DNA from: Halorubrum sodomense
Lineage (GTDB): Archaea; Halobacteriota; Halobacteria; Halobacteriales; Haloferacaceae
NCBI RefSeq assembly: GCF_900111935.1
Contig: NZ_FOYN01000002.1
Coordinates: 310,001-374,000 of the forward strand
Direction of reading: 5' to 3'
Length of the DNA: 64,000 bases
Part shown: positions 42,084-50,765 of the stretch, piece by piece
How positions within the stretch are numbered: the first letter of the stretch is position 1
Layout of the letters: each line of letters begins with the position of its first letter
Notes under the pieces: model-generated
What the model saw: the letters and a program-made list of their open reading frames with translations, nothing else
What the model was told of the DNA's origin: nothing
Database searches by the model: none
Made by a program: the position numbers and the translations under genes

Positions 42084-43139
42084 ATGACCAGTCTCTCGGA
42101 GGCGTACGGCGGACGGGGGCGCTCCGGGGTCGACCCGCATCGGCTGTACCTCGGTGTGGGATCCTTCGTCGCGGGCGCGCTGCTCCTCGTCGTGGGGATC
42201 CTCGTGGCGGCCGAGGTGGTGCTACCGGCGGGCTACACCGCGGGCACCGCGCGGGAGGTCGGCGGGATCGTCGGCGGCGTCGGCGTCCCGCTCGTGTTGC
42301 TCGGCGTGATGGCGGTCCTCCCGGCCGACCGCAACACCTACGCCGCGGCGTTCGTCGGCGCGGCCGTCATGTGTCTCGGTGTGGCGCTGTTCGCGCACGC
42401 GTACCCCCAGCAGTGGGTCGGGGGGCCGCGTCCGGAACTGACCGACCTGACGCTCCCGACCGCGGGCGTCTACTTCCTCGGCGCCGCGACGACGCTGTGG
42501 AGCGTGTTTGTCGGCGTCGCGAACTTCAAGACCCGCAACGACCCCGGCGGCACCGTCTCGATGGAGGTGACCCACAAGGGCGAGACGAAGGTGGTCGAGG
42601 TGCCCCGCGACCAACTGGGAAGCCGCGGCGGCGTCGGCCTCCTCGGCGGCACCCCCGACGGCGACATCGAGACGCAGACGAACCGCCCGGACGACGGCGG
42701 CGCCGAGAACTCCGCGGCGCGGGACTCGACCCCGTCTTCGTCGAGCGGTTCGTCCGGACCCGCTCCCGGCTCCGGGGAGGCGGTCGACTCCGGTGCGTCG
42801 GGCGCGCGCGGACGGACGAGTTCGACGGGACGGTCCCGCGCCGCCGGCCGCTCCGGTCCCGGTTCACCGGGCGTGAGCGACGGCGGCAGCGCCGAGAGCG
42901 ACATCACCTCGCCGCTCGACGAGGCGGAGTCGACGGACGTCCCGTCGTCGCCGGCGGCACCGGAGTCCGGGCCCGCTCCCGGCTCCCCCGCCGCCCGAGA
43001 CGGGCCCGGCGACGCGTACTGCGGCAACTGCGCCGAGTTCGACTACGTCCGGACCGACGACGGGATGCGCCCCTACTGCGCTCACTACGACGAGCTCATG
43101 GACGACATGGAGGCGTGCGACTCCTGGACGCCGCGCTGA
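42084..43139 (+). CDS. DUF7139-like membrane protein with Cys-rich tail
   Basis: The 351-residue protein has four hydrophobic segments in the first 160 residues (for example LYLGVGSFVAGALLLVVGILVA), then a cytosolic beta segment (TVSMEVTHKGETKVVEVPRDQLGS), a long disordered Ser/Gly/Pro/Asp linker, and a small C-terminal Cys cluster (YCGNCAEFDYV, PYCAHY, EACDSW) that could bind metal. It resembles the haloarchaeal DUF7139 family. Function is unknown. It faces the converging DUF373 gene. Confidence 0.72.
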   Translation: MTSLSEAYGGRGRSGVDPHRLYLGVGSFVAGALLLVVGILVAAEVVLPAGYTAGTAREVGGIVGGVGVPLVLLGVMAVLPADRNTYAAAFVGAAVMCLGVALFAHAYPQQWVGGPRPELTDLTLPTAGVYFLGAATTLWSVFVGVANFKTRNDPGGTVSMEVTHKGETKVVEVPRDQLGSRGGVGLLGGTPDGDIETQTNRPDDGGAENSAARDSTPSSSSGSSGPAPGSGEAVDSGASGARGRTSSTGRSRAAGRSGPGSPGVSDGGSAESDITSPLDEAESTDVPSSPAAPESGPAPGSPAARDGPGDAYCGNCAEFDYVRTDDGMRPYCAHYDELMDDMEACDSWTPR

Positions 43140-43170
43140 CGGCGCCGTCCTTTTTGCCACCTCTTTCCCC

Positions 43171-44280
43171 TCACACCGGCTCCGCGGAGGGGAGCTGCGA
43201 CTCCGCCACCGCGAACGCGAGCGTGCTCAACACGCCGATGAGCGTCCCGGCCGCGAGCGCCATCGCCAGCTCCGAGAGCCCGAGCGCCGTCACGCCCGGC
43301 GCCTCCGGGAGGAAGAACCCGGAGACCGCGAACAGTACGACGGCGATGGACGCCACGTAGAAGGGGGCGTTGAGGTAGCGCCACCGGAACCGCCCGGCGA
43401 GGTACTCGTCGGTGATCTGCCCGAGACTGGAGGTGACGCCCGCGACGCTGAGCCACTGGACGAGCCCGTGGACGAACGCGGCGAGGGCCGTCCCGGCGGC
43501 GAGCGATCCGCCGCGGACGCCGCGGACGGCGTCGACGGTGTCGACTCCCTGAACGATCCCGACGACGACGAGCGCGAGCGCGACCACGTAGGTGACGAGC
43601 GTCACGCGCCCGGTGTAGAGGACGTTGCGGACGGTCTCGGCGGTGCCGTCGACGGTCTCTTCGAGCCCTAGCCCGCGGAACAGCGAGTAGAGGCCGACCC
43701 CGCCCGAGAGGATCCCCAGCACCGCCGCGCCGGCGACGTCGAAGAGGTTCGCCACGACGACGAGCGGGTAGATCAAGAGGAGGACTCCGAGCGGGACCAG
43801 TATCGTGCCGCGAGTCTCCGGGTCGGCGAGGACCTGCTTGATCGTGTAGTACAGCGATTCGAGGTCCTGCGCCTGGCGGACGACGACGCGCCGCATCCCG
43901 TCGATCGGCATCCGCGACCGGATCACGGGGAGGACGGACTCGTCTTGGGCGCCGTCGGTGATCACGACCGCGGACACCTCCTCGCCGGTCGACAGCTCCG
44001 CGAGCACGCGGTCGACCTCCTTGCCGACCGCCCGGTTCGCCTTCACGTCGGCGCCGTCGACGCCCGTGACGGCCGCGACCTCGACGGCCTCGCCCTCGGC
44101 GGCGAGTTCGTCGTGGACGTTGACGCCCTGGAAGAGGACGTTGACGTCGGAGTCCTCCGGGTCGGCGGTCGCGAGCGCGACCGCGGCCTCGGTGACGTCC
44201 TCGTCGCCGATGACGGGGGTTGGGATCCCCGTCTTGCGGCCGAGGTCGTCGTCGAGGTCGACGCAGAGGACGAGCAGCAT
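43171..44280 (-). CDS. DUF373-family membrane protein
   Basis: This 369-residue protein belongs to the archaeal DUF373 family. The N-terminal soluble half begins LLVLCVDLDDDLGRKTGIPTPVIG and contains GEEVSAVVITDGAQDESVLPVI. The C-terminal half has about seven to eight hydrophobic helices (from GTILVPLGVLLLIYPLVVVANLF). ATG 44280 is the natural start. The family's role is not established; its phylogenetic spread across archaea suggests a basic membrane function. Confidence 0.85.
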   Translation of the reverse strand: MLLVLCVDLDDDLGRKTGIPTPVIGDEDVTEAAVALATADPEDSDVNVLFQGVNVHDELAAEGEAVEVAAVTGVDGADVKANRAVGKEVDRVLAELSTGEEVSAVVITDGAQDESVLPVIRSRMPIDGMRRVVVRQAQDLESLYYTIKQVLADPETRGTILVPLGVLLLIYPLVVVANLFDVAGAAVLGILSGGVGLYSLFRGLGLEETVDGTAETVRNVLYTGRVTLVTYVVALALVVVGIVQGVDTVDAVRGVRGGSLAAGTALAAFVHGLVQWLSVAGVTSSLGQITDEYLAGRFRWRYLNAPFYVASIAVVLFAVSGFFLPEAPGVTALGLSELAMALAAGTLIGVLSTLAFAVAESQLPSAEPV

Positions 44281-44386
44281 CGTTCGAAGCTACGCCGGGG
44301 GACGGCATATGTTTTCGGCTCGCGGCGCGGTCGCGCGACGCCGGCGCCCGCGCCGGGCGGGGTCCCGGTCGGCGTCGGTCTGCGCT

Positions 44387-44463
44387 CGTCCGACGCGGCG
44401 GCCGACCCGCGCCGTCAGCTCCCCGCGTCCGACGCGGCGGCCGACCCGCGCCGTCAGCTCCCC
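44387..44463. repeat. 39-bp-period tandem repeat over a gene end
   Basis: Two copies (44387-44424 and 44426-44463) of a 38-base unit starting CGTCCGACGCGGCGGCCGAC lie over and just past the stop codon of the minus-strand lipoprotein gene. The second unit contains the real stop (TGA at 44454-44456). Confidence 0.85.
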
Positions 44464-45173
44464 TCGTTCGGCTCGTGTTCGAGCCCGTTCATCATCCGGC
44501 GGACGTTCTCGCCGTCGCTGAACGCGGCCGGATACGCCGCCAGCGGGAGGACGAAGTCGTCGTTGACCCCGACCGGCTCGCCGATGTGTAGCTCCAGCTC
44601 GGTGGTCGCGCCGGTCCCCGCGATCTCGCCGTCGGCCGCGTACACGACGACCGCGGCGTCGGACCCGAGGACCTCGGTCGAGTACTCCGAGCCGCGCTCG
44701 AGGTCGCCGACCCCCTCGTACCGGCGCAGGATGAGGTCGGCGCGCTCGCGGGTACCCATCTCGGCGATCGGGTTGAGCGCCCGACCGAGCACCTCGATCT
44801 GCGGCGTCGTCACCGCGGCGAACACGGCGGCCTGGTAGCGCTCGCCGAACAGCTCGACGGCCTTGTCGTACTCGGCGACGGTGTTCGTCACGCGCACCTC
44901 GCGGGTCCGCCCGGCCACCTCCACCTCCCGGGCGATCACGTCGTCGGACACCTCGTTGAGTTCGTACCCGCTCTCCGAGAGGGTCGCGTCGGCGACCGTC
45001 GCGGTGCCGGCCGCGAACTCCGCGGGCCCCTCACCGGTGGCCACGTCCAGCGCGGTACAGCCGGCGAGGCTCGCGAGCCCGACGGCGCCGCCGACCGCGA
45101 GCGCCCGGCGCCGCGTGATCGCGTCGCTCGCTGCCCTGTGCTCGGCGTCGTCGGCGGTCGGGTCTCGGTCCAT
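44454..45173 (-). CDS. Tat-exported lipoprotein, DUF6517-like
   Basis: The 239-residue precursor has a twin-arginine signal (TRRRALAVGGAVGLASLAGC) with a lipobox cysteine around residue 37, so it is exported folded and lipid-anchored outside. The mature part has two alpha-beta segments with VEVAGRTREVRVTNTVAEYDKAVELFGERYQAAVFAAV; it resembles haloarchaeal DUF6517 proteins. ATG 45173 is used instead of GTG 45182. A tandem repeat covers the 3' end. Function unknown. Confidence 0.78.
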   Translation of the reverse strand: MDRDPTADDAEHRAASDAITRRRALAVGGAVGLASLAGCTALDVATGEGPAEFAAGTATVADATLSESGYELNEVSDDVIAREVEVAGRTREVRVTNTVAEYDKAVELFGERYQAAVFAAVTTPQIEVLGRALNPIAEMGTRERADLILRRYEGVGDLERGSEYSTEVLGSDAAVVVYAADGEIAGTGATTELELHIGEPVGVNDDFVLPLAAYPAAFSDGENVRRMMNGLEHEPNEGS

Positions 45174-45298
45174 GGGCGCCACTGGCCGCGGCGGGGGTAC
45201 ATACTTTGTGTCCGGTCTACTCGCGCCCGTGACAACGGGTCTCCCGGCAACGCGCGGTTCGGACGCTTTTTCAGGCCGCGGCCGGTAACGAGAGACAG

Positions 45299-46294
45299 AT
45301 GATCTCCAAGGGCTGTGAACAGTGCGCCAAGGGCGGGAAGATGGTGCTGTTCGTCTACGGCTACTGCGACCAGCGGGACTGCTTCTACTGCCCCCTCGGA
45401 GAGAACCGGAAGAACGTCACCGACGTGTACGCCAACGAGCGGAAGGTTGAGTCGGACGAAGACGTGATCGAGGAGGCTAAGCGCATGAGCGCGCTCGGCA
45501 CCTCGATCACCGGCGGCGAACCGCAGGAGGCGATGGCGAAGACGACCCGGTACCTCGAACTGCTGAAAGACGAGTTCGGCGAGGACCACCACACCCACCT
45601 CTACACCGGGATCACGGGCGGCCGCGAGAACATGCGCCGCCTCTCGGAGGCGGGTCTCGACGAGATCCGCTTCCACCCGCCCCTCGAGCTGTGGGGCGAC
45701 ATGCACGGCACCGAGTGGGAAGAGATACTCCATATCGCCCGCGAGGAGGGGCTCACGCCGGCCTTCGAGATCCCCGGCATCCGCGCGGAGCCGGAGTTCC
45801 TGGAGTTCCTCGACGAGGGCGCCGCGGAGTTCTGTAACATCAACGAGTTCGAGATGTCCGACGGGAACTACCGCCGGATGCAAGAGAAGGGCTTCGAGCT
45901 TCAGGAGGGCCACATGTCCGCGGTCGAGGGGTCGAAGGACGCCATCTTAGAGGAGATGGCGAGCCACGAGAAGGTGTACTTCTGTACGTCGGTGTTCAAA
46001 GACGCCGCCCAACACCGGAACCGCCTGAAGCGGATGGCGAAGAACATCCGTCGCGAGTTCGACGAGGTGACCGACGACGGCACGCTCGTCTACGGGAAGG
46101 CGTTCGCCGCCCCCGAGCGCTTCGAGGCGCTCGGCGTCCCCGAGCAGTTCTACACCGTCAAGTCGGACCACGTCGAGGTCGCGTGGTGGCTCTTGGAGGA
46201 GATGGTCGAGGACGGCGACCTCGACGAGGGCGAGATCGTCGAGCAGTACCCGACCGTCGACGGGACCGTCGTCGAGCGCACCCCGGTCGCCTGA
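45299..46294 (+). CDS. Radical SAM protein with unusual cysteine spacing
   Basis: This 331-residue enzyme probably binds a [4Fe-4S] cluster and S-adenosylmethionine to generate a radical. Near the N-terminus it has CEQC at residues 5-8 and CDQRDCFYC around 23-31, which is C-x4-C-x2-C rather than the usual C-x3-C-x2-C. GTSITGGEPQEA supplies the glycine-rich SAM-binding GGEP motif. A conserved later segment has EFCNINEFEMS. The substrate is unknown; haloarchaea keep very close versions. It stands alone, with its own promoter in the 125-base gap. Confidence 0.83.
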   Translation: MISKGCEQCAKGGKMVLFVYGYCDQRDCFYCPLGENRKNVTDVYANERKVESDEDVIEEAKRMSALGTSITGGEPQEAMAKTTRYLELLKDEFGEDHHTHLYTGITGGRENMRRLSEAGLDEIRFHPPLELWGDMHGTEWEEILHIAREEGLTPAFEIPGIRAEPEFLEFLDEGAAEFCNINEFEMSDGNYRRMQEKGFELQEGHMSAVEGSKDAILEEMASHEKVYFCTSVFKDAAQHRNRLKRMAKNIRREFDEVTDDGTLVYGKAFAAPERFEALGVPEQFYTVKSDHVEVAWWLLEEMVEDGDLDEGEIVEQYPTVDGTVVERTPVA

Positions 46295-46349
46295 ACGGAC
46301 GGATCTTGGTTCTTCTGACGGCGATTCTCGTTCGGTACCCGTAGGAACG

Positions 46350-46517
46350 GCGGTGGCGCGCACCTGCGAGCGGCCGGAGCGAAGCGGAGGCCGCGAGTCG
46401 GCACGCGCGAGGGACGCGGCGAGCGACGGGGCGACCGGAGGGAGACCCGAGCGAGCCGCGAGGCTGGGGAGGCGTGAGGTGCGGTCGCTGTGCGGTGCGG
46501 GGCGGGGCTCGAAGGGG
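46350..46517 (+). repeat. Long inverted repeat, left copy
   Basis: This 168-base GC-rich stretch is matched in inverted orientation at 47013-47171, with a nearly identical core of about 55 bases (GAGGCTGGGGAGGCGTGAGG onward, at 46453-46507). The outer parts also align with gaps. Together they flank the small rubredoxin-like gene. The overall size and arrangement look like a dispersed genomic repeat or MITE. Confidence 0.75.
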
Positions 46518-46638
46518 CAGCCGCGAGTCGTCGCGGCTGGGGCTTTGGCGGTGTTCCCCGTCGAGCGGCGGTCGAAATCTCGAACGTGGCGTGCTATCTG
46601 CTCCCACACTTATAGGGGATCAGCGCGTACGGCCGCGT

Positions 46639-46935
46639 ATGGCTTCCGAAGAACCCGTCTTCGCGAACGTGAGCATCGGGCAGGAGGTGTACAACGAGGA
46701 CGGCGAGCGCCTCGGGTCGATCCGCGGGGTCGACGACGACGGCTTCTACGTCGCGTCGCCGTCGGACACGGACACGCTGACGCTCACCGGCGCGCGCGAC
46801 GTGTTCGGCACCGCCTACGTGATGTGGCGCTGCTGGGAGTGCGGCGAGATGGGCGAGATCGGCGACCAGCTCCCCGCGAACTGCCCGAGCTGCGACGCGC
46901 CCCGCGAGGAGCTGTACTACTGGGCCGAGGACTGA
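46639..46935 (+). CDS. Small rubredoxin/zinc-ribbon-type protein (DUF7130-like)
   Basis: The 98-residue protein combines a PRC-barrel-like N-terminal half (VSIGQEVYNEDGERLGSIRGVDDDGFYV) with a C-terminal rubredoxin-like metal site: CWECGEMGEIGDQLPANCPSCDAPREELYYW. The two C-x2-C pairs and aromatic tail match rubredoxin-type knuckles. I recall haloarchaeal DUF7130 proteins with this layout. It may carry electrons or bind zinc in an adaptor role. It is bracketed by a long inverted repeat. Confidence 0.78.
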   Translation: MASEEPVFANVSIGQEVYNEDGERLGSIRGVDDDGFYVASPSDTDTLTLTGARDVFGTAYVMWRCWECGEMGEIGDQLPANCPSCDAPREELYYWAED

Positions 46936-47012
46936 GACGACTACCGTGAGAAGCGCCCCCGTGTCTGTATCTGTTATCTGTGAGCGGCTGACTACATAGA
47001 CGCTGTTGACAC

Positions 47013-47171
47013 CCCCGAAGCCCCGCCCCGCCCCGCCCCGCACCGCACAGCGACCGCACCTCACGCCTCCCCAGCCTCGCGGCTCCCTCCGCTGCGCTCC
47101 GGTCGCCGCGTCCCTCGCGCGGTGCCGCTCACGGCCGCCGGGGGCGGCCGCTCGCGGGCACGCGCCACCGC
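47013..47171 (-). repeat. Long inverted repeat, right copy
   Basis: Reverse complement of the repeat at 46350-46517, with an extra CGGGG run and small indels. The core (reverse complement of GAGGCTGGGGAGGCGTGAGG) is at about 47034-47084. It lies between the rubredoxin-like and NreA genes. Confidence 0.75.
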
Positions 47172-47239
47172 ACGTCTCTCTATAAATAGACGATACCGCC
47201 CCCACAGTTGCTTATAAATAACCGTCGCCGCCAGCCGGC

Positions 47240-48568
47240 TCAGTCCGCGTCGGCGAAGTCCGCGAGGTTCGCCTGGAGCCCGGCGGCCATCGTCGACTTC
47301 CGGCGGAGGCGCCCGAGCGAGACGGGGAGGCGGTCGGCGACGCCGCGGACCGCCTCGCCGAACGTCTCCGCGGCCCCGTGCTCGCCCTCGAACGCGTTCC
47401 GGACCGCCTCGCGCACCTGCCAGACGCCGACCGGCCCCCAGTAGTCGTCGGAGACGTGGCGCAAGACGAGCGCCTTCGCCTGCCGCCCGCGGTCGTCGAG
47501 GTGTTCCAAGACGCCGAGCCGGGCCGCGTAGTAGGCGCCCGCCGTCTCCTCGACGTAGCCGGTCCGCCCCTCGCGGCCCTCGCTCGCGGCCGCGAGGTAG
47601 ACGCCGGCCTCGGGGTCGGGGTTCCAGATCGACCCCGGCGACTTCATCTCGACGAGCTCGTACTCCCACCGGCCCGGGACCAGGATCACCCAGAACGCGT
47701 TGCCGAGGTACTCGTTGCGGTGGACCTCGATCCGGTCGACGGTCGGGTCGTCGCGGATCGACCCGCGGAGGAACTGGCCGACCGTGTCGTCGACGGCCGT
47801 GATCGACCAGCGCGTCGGGACGAGCCGGCGGTTCTCGCCGCGCCCGAGCGCGCCCGCCGAGAGGATCGTGTTGATCTCGTACACGTCGAAGCCGCGGCGG
47901 TAGAGGAACGTCATCGCCCCCTCGGCGCGCCAGTCGTCGTCCTCGAGCGTCTTCTGTACCGGCCGCGGGACGTGCGGATTCTCGCCCAGGTCGGCGGTCC
48001 GGGCCGCCGCCCGCGGTCCCGTCGGCGTCTTGATGTCCTCGGTCCCGACCTCGAAGTCGAGGTCCGGCCGGCCGTCGAGACCGATCTCCACGTCGACCGG
48101 GCGGTCCGCGATGGCGACCTCGCGTTGAACGCCGAGCCAGCCGTCCCACGCGTCGTGAACGCTCTCGGCCGGGCCGCTCGCGCCGCCGACCGACTTCACT
48201 CCGCCGGTCGCGCCCGCGTCCGCCACGTCGACCCCGCGGGTCGAGTTGAGCAGGCTCGTCCGCCGGTCGAACACGTCCGAGATGGAGACGCCCTCGTCGT
48301 ACCACGCCGCGGAGGTCTCGAACGCCGCGGCGCGCTCCTCGCGGCCGACCGGCGAGAGGAGCCCGGTCGAGACGTTCGGGTAGTCCGCGCGGCCGACGAA
48401 GATAGAGGGCGAGACGCTGCCGACGACGGCGTCGTCGGAGACGTGCTCGTCGAAGCGGCGCTCGAAGGAGTCGAGGTGGTCCACGATCCCGTAATCCTTC
48501 TCCGCGGCGAGGCGCCGCCGCTCGGCGCGCTCGTTCGCCTCGAACTCGATGAACTCGTCGAGCCGCAT
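47240..48568 (-). CDS. nreA: Nre-family DNA repair protein, PCNA-binding
   Basis: The 442-residue protein matches archaeal NreA, implicated in repair of DNA damage together with PCNA. It opens MRLDEFIEFEANERAERRR, has conserved segments SPSIFVGRADYPNVSTGLLSP, DWRAEGAMTFLYRRGFDVYEINTILSAG and GRTGYVEETAGAYYAARLGVLEHL, and ends QANLADFADAD, a PIP-box-like PCNA contact (Q-x-x-L-x-x-F). An insertion around residues 115-135 (Gly/Ala/Ser-rich) looks lineage-specific. No zinc-finger cysteines are seen at the N-terminus. Confidence 0.87.
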   Translation of the reverse strand: MRLDEFIEFEANERAERRRLAAEKDYGIVDHLDSFERRFDEHVSDDAVVGSVSPSIFVGRADYPNVSTGLLSPVGREERAAAFETSAAWYDEGVSISDVFDRRTSLLNSTRGVDVADAGATGGVKSVGGASGPAESVHDAWDGWLGVQREVAIADRPVDVEIGLDGRPDLDFEVGTEDIKTPTGPRAAARTADLGENPHVPRPVQKTLEDDDWRAEGAMTFLYRRGFDVYEINTILSAGALGRGENRRLVPTRWSITAVDDTVGQFLRGSIRDDPTVDRIEVHRNEYLGNAFWVILVPGRWEYELVEMKSPGSIWNPDPEAGVYLAAASEGREGRTGYVEETAGAYYAARLGVLEHLDDRGRQAKALVLRHVSDDYWGPVGVWQVREAVRNAFEGEHGAAETFGEAVRGVADRLPVSLGRLRRKSTMAAGLQANLADFADAD

Positions 48569-48652
48569 TCGTTTCGTGTAGGGCCGAGCGCGACTTGACG
48601 GTGTCGGCGGCGGGCGGGGCTTCGTCCCGACCCGCGGCGCGTCGCCCGCCGC

Positions 48653-49579
48653 TCAGGTCGCGAGTGACGTCACGCCGGCCGGTAGCGTCGCGCCCGTGCG
48701 CCACGCGCCGTCCTCGCGGACGACCAGCGGCGTCGGCTCCCCGCCCGCGAACCCGTCCTCGTCGACGCGCAGCGTCCCGCCGACGAGCGTCCCGTCGGCG
48801 ACCGCCCACGAGGCGACGAACGCCGGCTCGGCGGCGGGCACGGGGTCGGCGTCGAACCCGTCGCCGTCGACGGGCCCGGACAGCGTCACGCCCGAGGGCG
48901 CCTCCGGCCCCCAGCGGTTCGCCCCCGCGTAGAGTCGGCCGTCGCGGACGACCGCCTCGCGGAAGTAGTTCGCCCAGAAGTCGCGGAAGTCGGTGTCGAG
49001 CCGGTACCACCGGTCGCCGTCGTCCGTCCGGTAGAGCCCGTTCCCGGTGGCGGCGACGACGGCGCCGCCGTCGAGCACGCGCAGGTCGTGGACGTCGTCG
49101 TGGACGCCCCGCCCGTACCGCCGCCAGAAGTCGCCGTCGAACGCGTAGACGCCGCCGGGTTCGAGCCCCGCGAGCACGCCGTTCTCCGGGTGGACCGCCA
49201 GCGTCCTGACGCTCGGCGACGCCCCGGGCGCGCGGTCCCGCCACCGCTCGCCGTGCGGATGCGCGTCGAGGTCGCCGACCGGGTCGAAGCGCCACCCGTC
49301 GCCGTCGGCCGCCGGCCGCGCCCGGAGCACGTCGATCGAGCCCGTCCCGACCAGCACGGTCTCGGGGCCGGCGAGCACGGAGACCGGGCCGTCCGGGCCG
49401 TCGAGCCGGTGCCACTCGGTCCCGTCGGTCGAGCGGTACAGCCCCTCGGCGGTCGCGGCGATCCGGGCGTCGCCGCTCCGGACGACCTCGCGAACGCGCC
49501 CGCACGCGGCGACCCGCACCGGGTCGCCGTGCGGCCCGTCGAGCCGATACAGCCCGTTGTGGGTTCCGCAGACGAGCAT
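48653..49579 (-). CDS. HVO_0234-like beta-propeller protein
   Basis: The 308-residue protein has repeated short blades typical of beta-propellers: GTHNGLYRLDG, ATAEGLYRSTDGTEWHRL, ATGNGLYRTDDGDRWYRL and similar. These resemble BNR/photosystem-stability-factor-like repeats. It has no signal peptide, so acts in the cytosol. It matches a haloarchaeal family I recall as HVO_0234. The ligand or partner is unknown. It lies between nreA and tfb on the same strand, with 84- and 57-base gaps. Confidence 0.75.
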   Translation of the reverse strand: MLVCGTHNGLYRLDGPHGDPVRVAACGRVREVVRSGDARIAATAEGLYRSTDGTEWHRLDGPDGPVSVLAGPETVLVGTGSIDVLRARPAADGDGWRFDPVGDLDAHPHGERWRDRAPGASPSVRTLAVHPENGVLAGLEPGGVYAFDGDFWRRYGRGVHDDVHDLRVLDGGAVVAATGNGLYRTDDGDRWYRLDTDFRDFWANYFREAVVRDGRLYAGANRWGPEAPSGVTLSGPVDGDGFDADPVPAAEPAFVASWAVADGTLVGGTLRVDEDGFAGGEPTPLVVREDGAWRTGATLPAGVTSLAT

Positions 49580-49636
49580 GTGTCGTGATCCGTGACCGAG
49601 CGAAAAAACCGTACGCCTCCCGTCGGCCCCGGCCCG

Positions 49637-50632
49637 TTAGCTGTGGATCCCCATCGCCTCGATCTGCTCCTGGTACCGGTTGCGGATGGTGACCTCGGTG
49701 ACCTGCGCGACGTCGGCGACCTCGCGCTGGGTCTTCTTCTCGTTACAGAGGAGCGAGGCCGCGTAGATGGCGGCGGCGGCGTAGCCGGTCGGCGACTTCC
49801 CGGAGAGCAGGCCCTGCTCGGCGGTCGTCTCGATTATCTCGTTGGCCTTCGACTGGACCTCCTCGGAGAGCTCCAGCTCGGAGGAGAACCGCGGCACGTA
49901 CTTCTTCGGGTCGACCGGGCGCATCTCGAGGCCGAGCTCCTGAGAGATGTAGCGGTACGTCCGGCCGATCTCCTTGCGGTCGACGCGCGAGACCTCGGAG
50001 ATCTCCTCTAAGCTCCGGGGGATCCCCTCCTTGCGGCAGGCGGCGTACAGCGCGGCGGTGGAGACGCCCTCGATGGAGCGGCCGCGGATCAGGTCCTCGT
50101 TGAGCGCGCGTCGATAGATCACCGAGGCGACCTCCCGCACCGAGCGCGGCACCCCGAGCGCGCTCGCCATCCGGTCGATCTCCGAGAGCGCGAACTGGAG
50201 GTTGCGCTCGCCGGCGTCCTTCGTTCGAATGCGCTCCTGCCACTTCCGCAGCCGGTGCATCTGCGACCGCTTCTTCGACGAGATGGAGCGACCGTACGCG
50301 TCCTTGTCCTTCCAGTCGATGGTCGTCGTCAGCCCCTTGTCGTGCATCGTTTTCGTCGTCGGGGCGCCGACGCGCGACTTCTCCTGCCGCTCCGAGTGGT
50401 TGAACGCGCGCCACTCCGGGCCGGGATCGATCTGCTCGTCTTCGATGATCATCCCCGTCTCCTCGTGTATCAGCTCCCCGTCGGCCGTCCGGGTGAGATC
50501 CTCCGGATCGAAGTCCTCGGGGTCCAGTTCGTCGACGTCCTCGATCTCCGCGACGTCGACCTCGTCTTCCTCGGCGTCTTCGTCCCCCACGCGCTGCCGG
50601 TCGTGATCCCGTTGCCGGGTGGGCCGTGTCAT
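49637..50632 (-). CDS. tfb: Transcription factor B (TFIIB) lacking zinc-ribbon cysteines
   Basis: The 331-residue protein recruits RNA polymerase to TBP-bound promoters. The B-reader/linker [25 protein letters not shown] and two cyclin repeats ([33 protein letters not shown] and the second from [21 protein letters not shown]) are complete. The N-terminal region, where TFB normally holds C-x2-C pairs, is instead acidic: [26 protein letters not shown], with no cysteine. Haloarchaea have several TFBs, and such ribbon-less versions may have specialised roles. Confidence 0.88.
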   Translation of the reverse strand: MTRPTRQRDHDRQRVGDEDAEEDEVDVAEIEDVDELDPEDFDPEDLTRTADGELIHEETGMIIEDEQIDPGPEWRAFNHSERQEKSRVGAPTTKTMHDKGLTTTIDWKDKDAYGRSISSKKRSQMHRLRKWQERIRTKDAGERNLQFALSEIDRMASALGVPRSVREVASVIYRRALNEDLIRGRSIEGVSTAALYAACRKEGIPRSLEEISEVSRVDRKEIGRTYRYISQELGLEMRPVDPKKYVPRFSSELELSEEVQSKANEIIETTAEQGLLSGKSPTGYAAAAIYAASLLCNEKKTQREVADVAQVTEVTIRNRYQEQIEAMGIHS

Positions 50633-50765
50633 CGCATTTATATGCTATCGAAATGGTTTAACTTAAAAGTTCGTTAGTGTGTGGTTCGATACCACGCTCG
50701 GTCCCGCCGCTCAACTCGACGGCGGACGGACAGCCCTTTGTCCGGCGGGCACGGAGTTCGAACGA

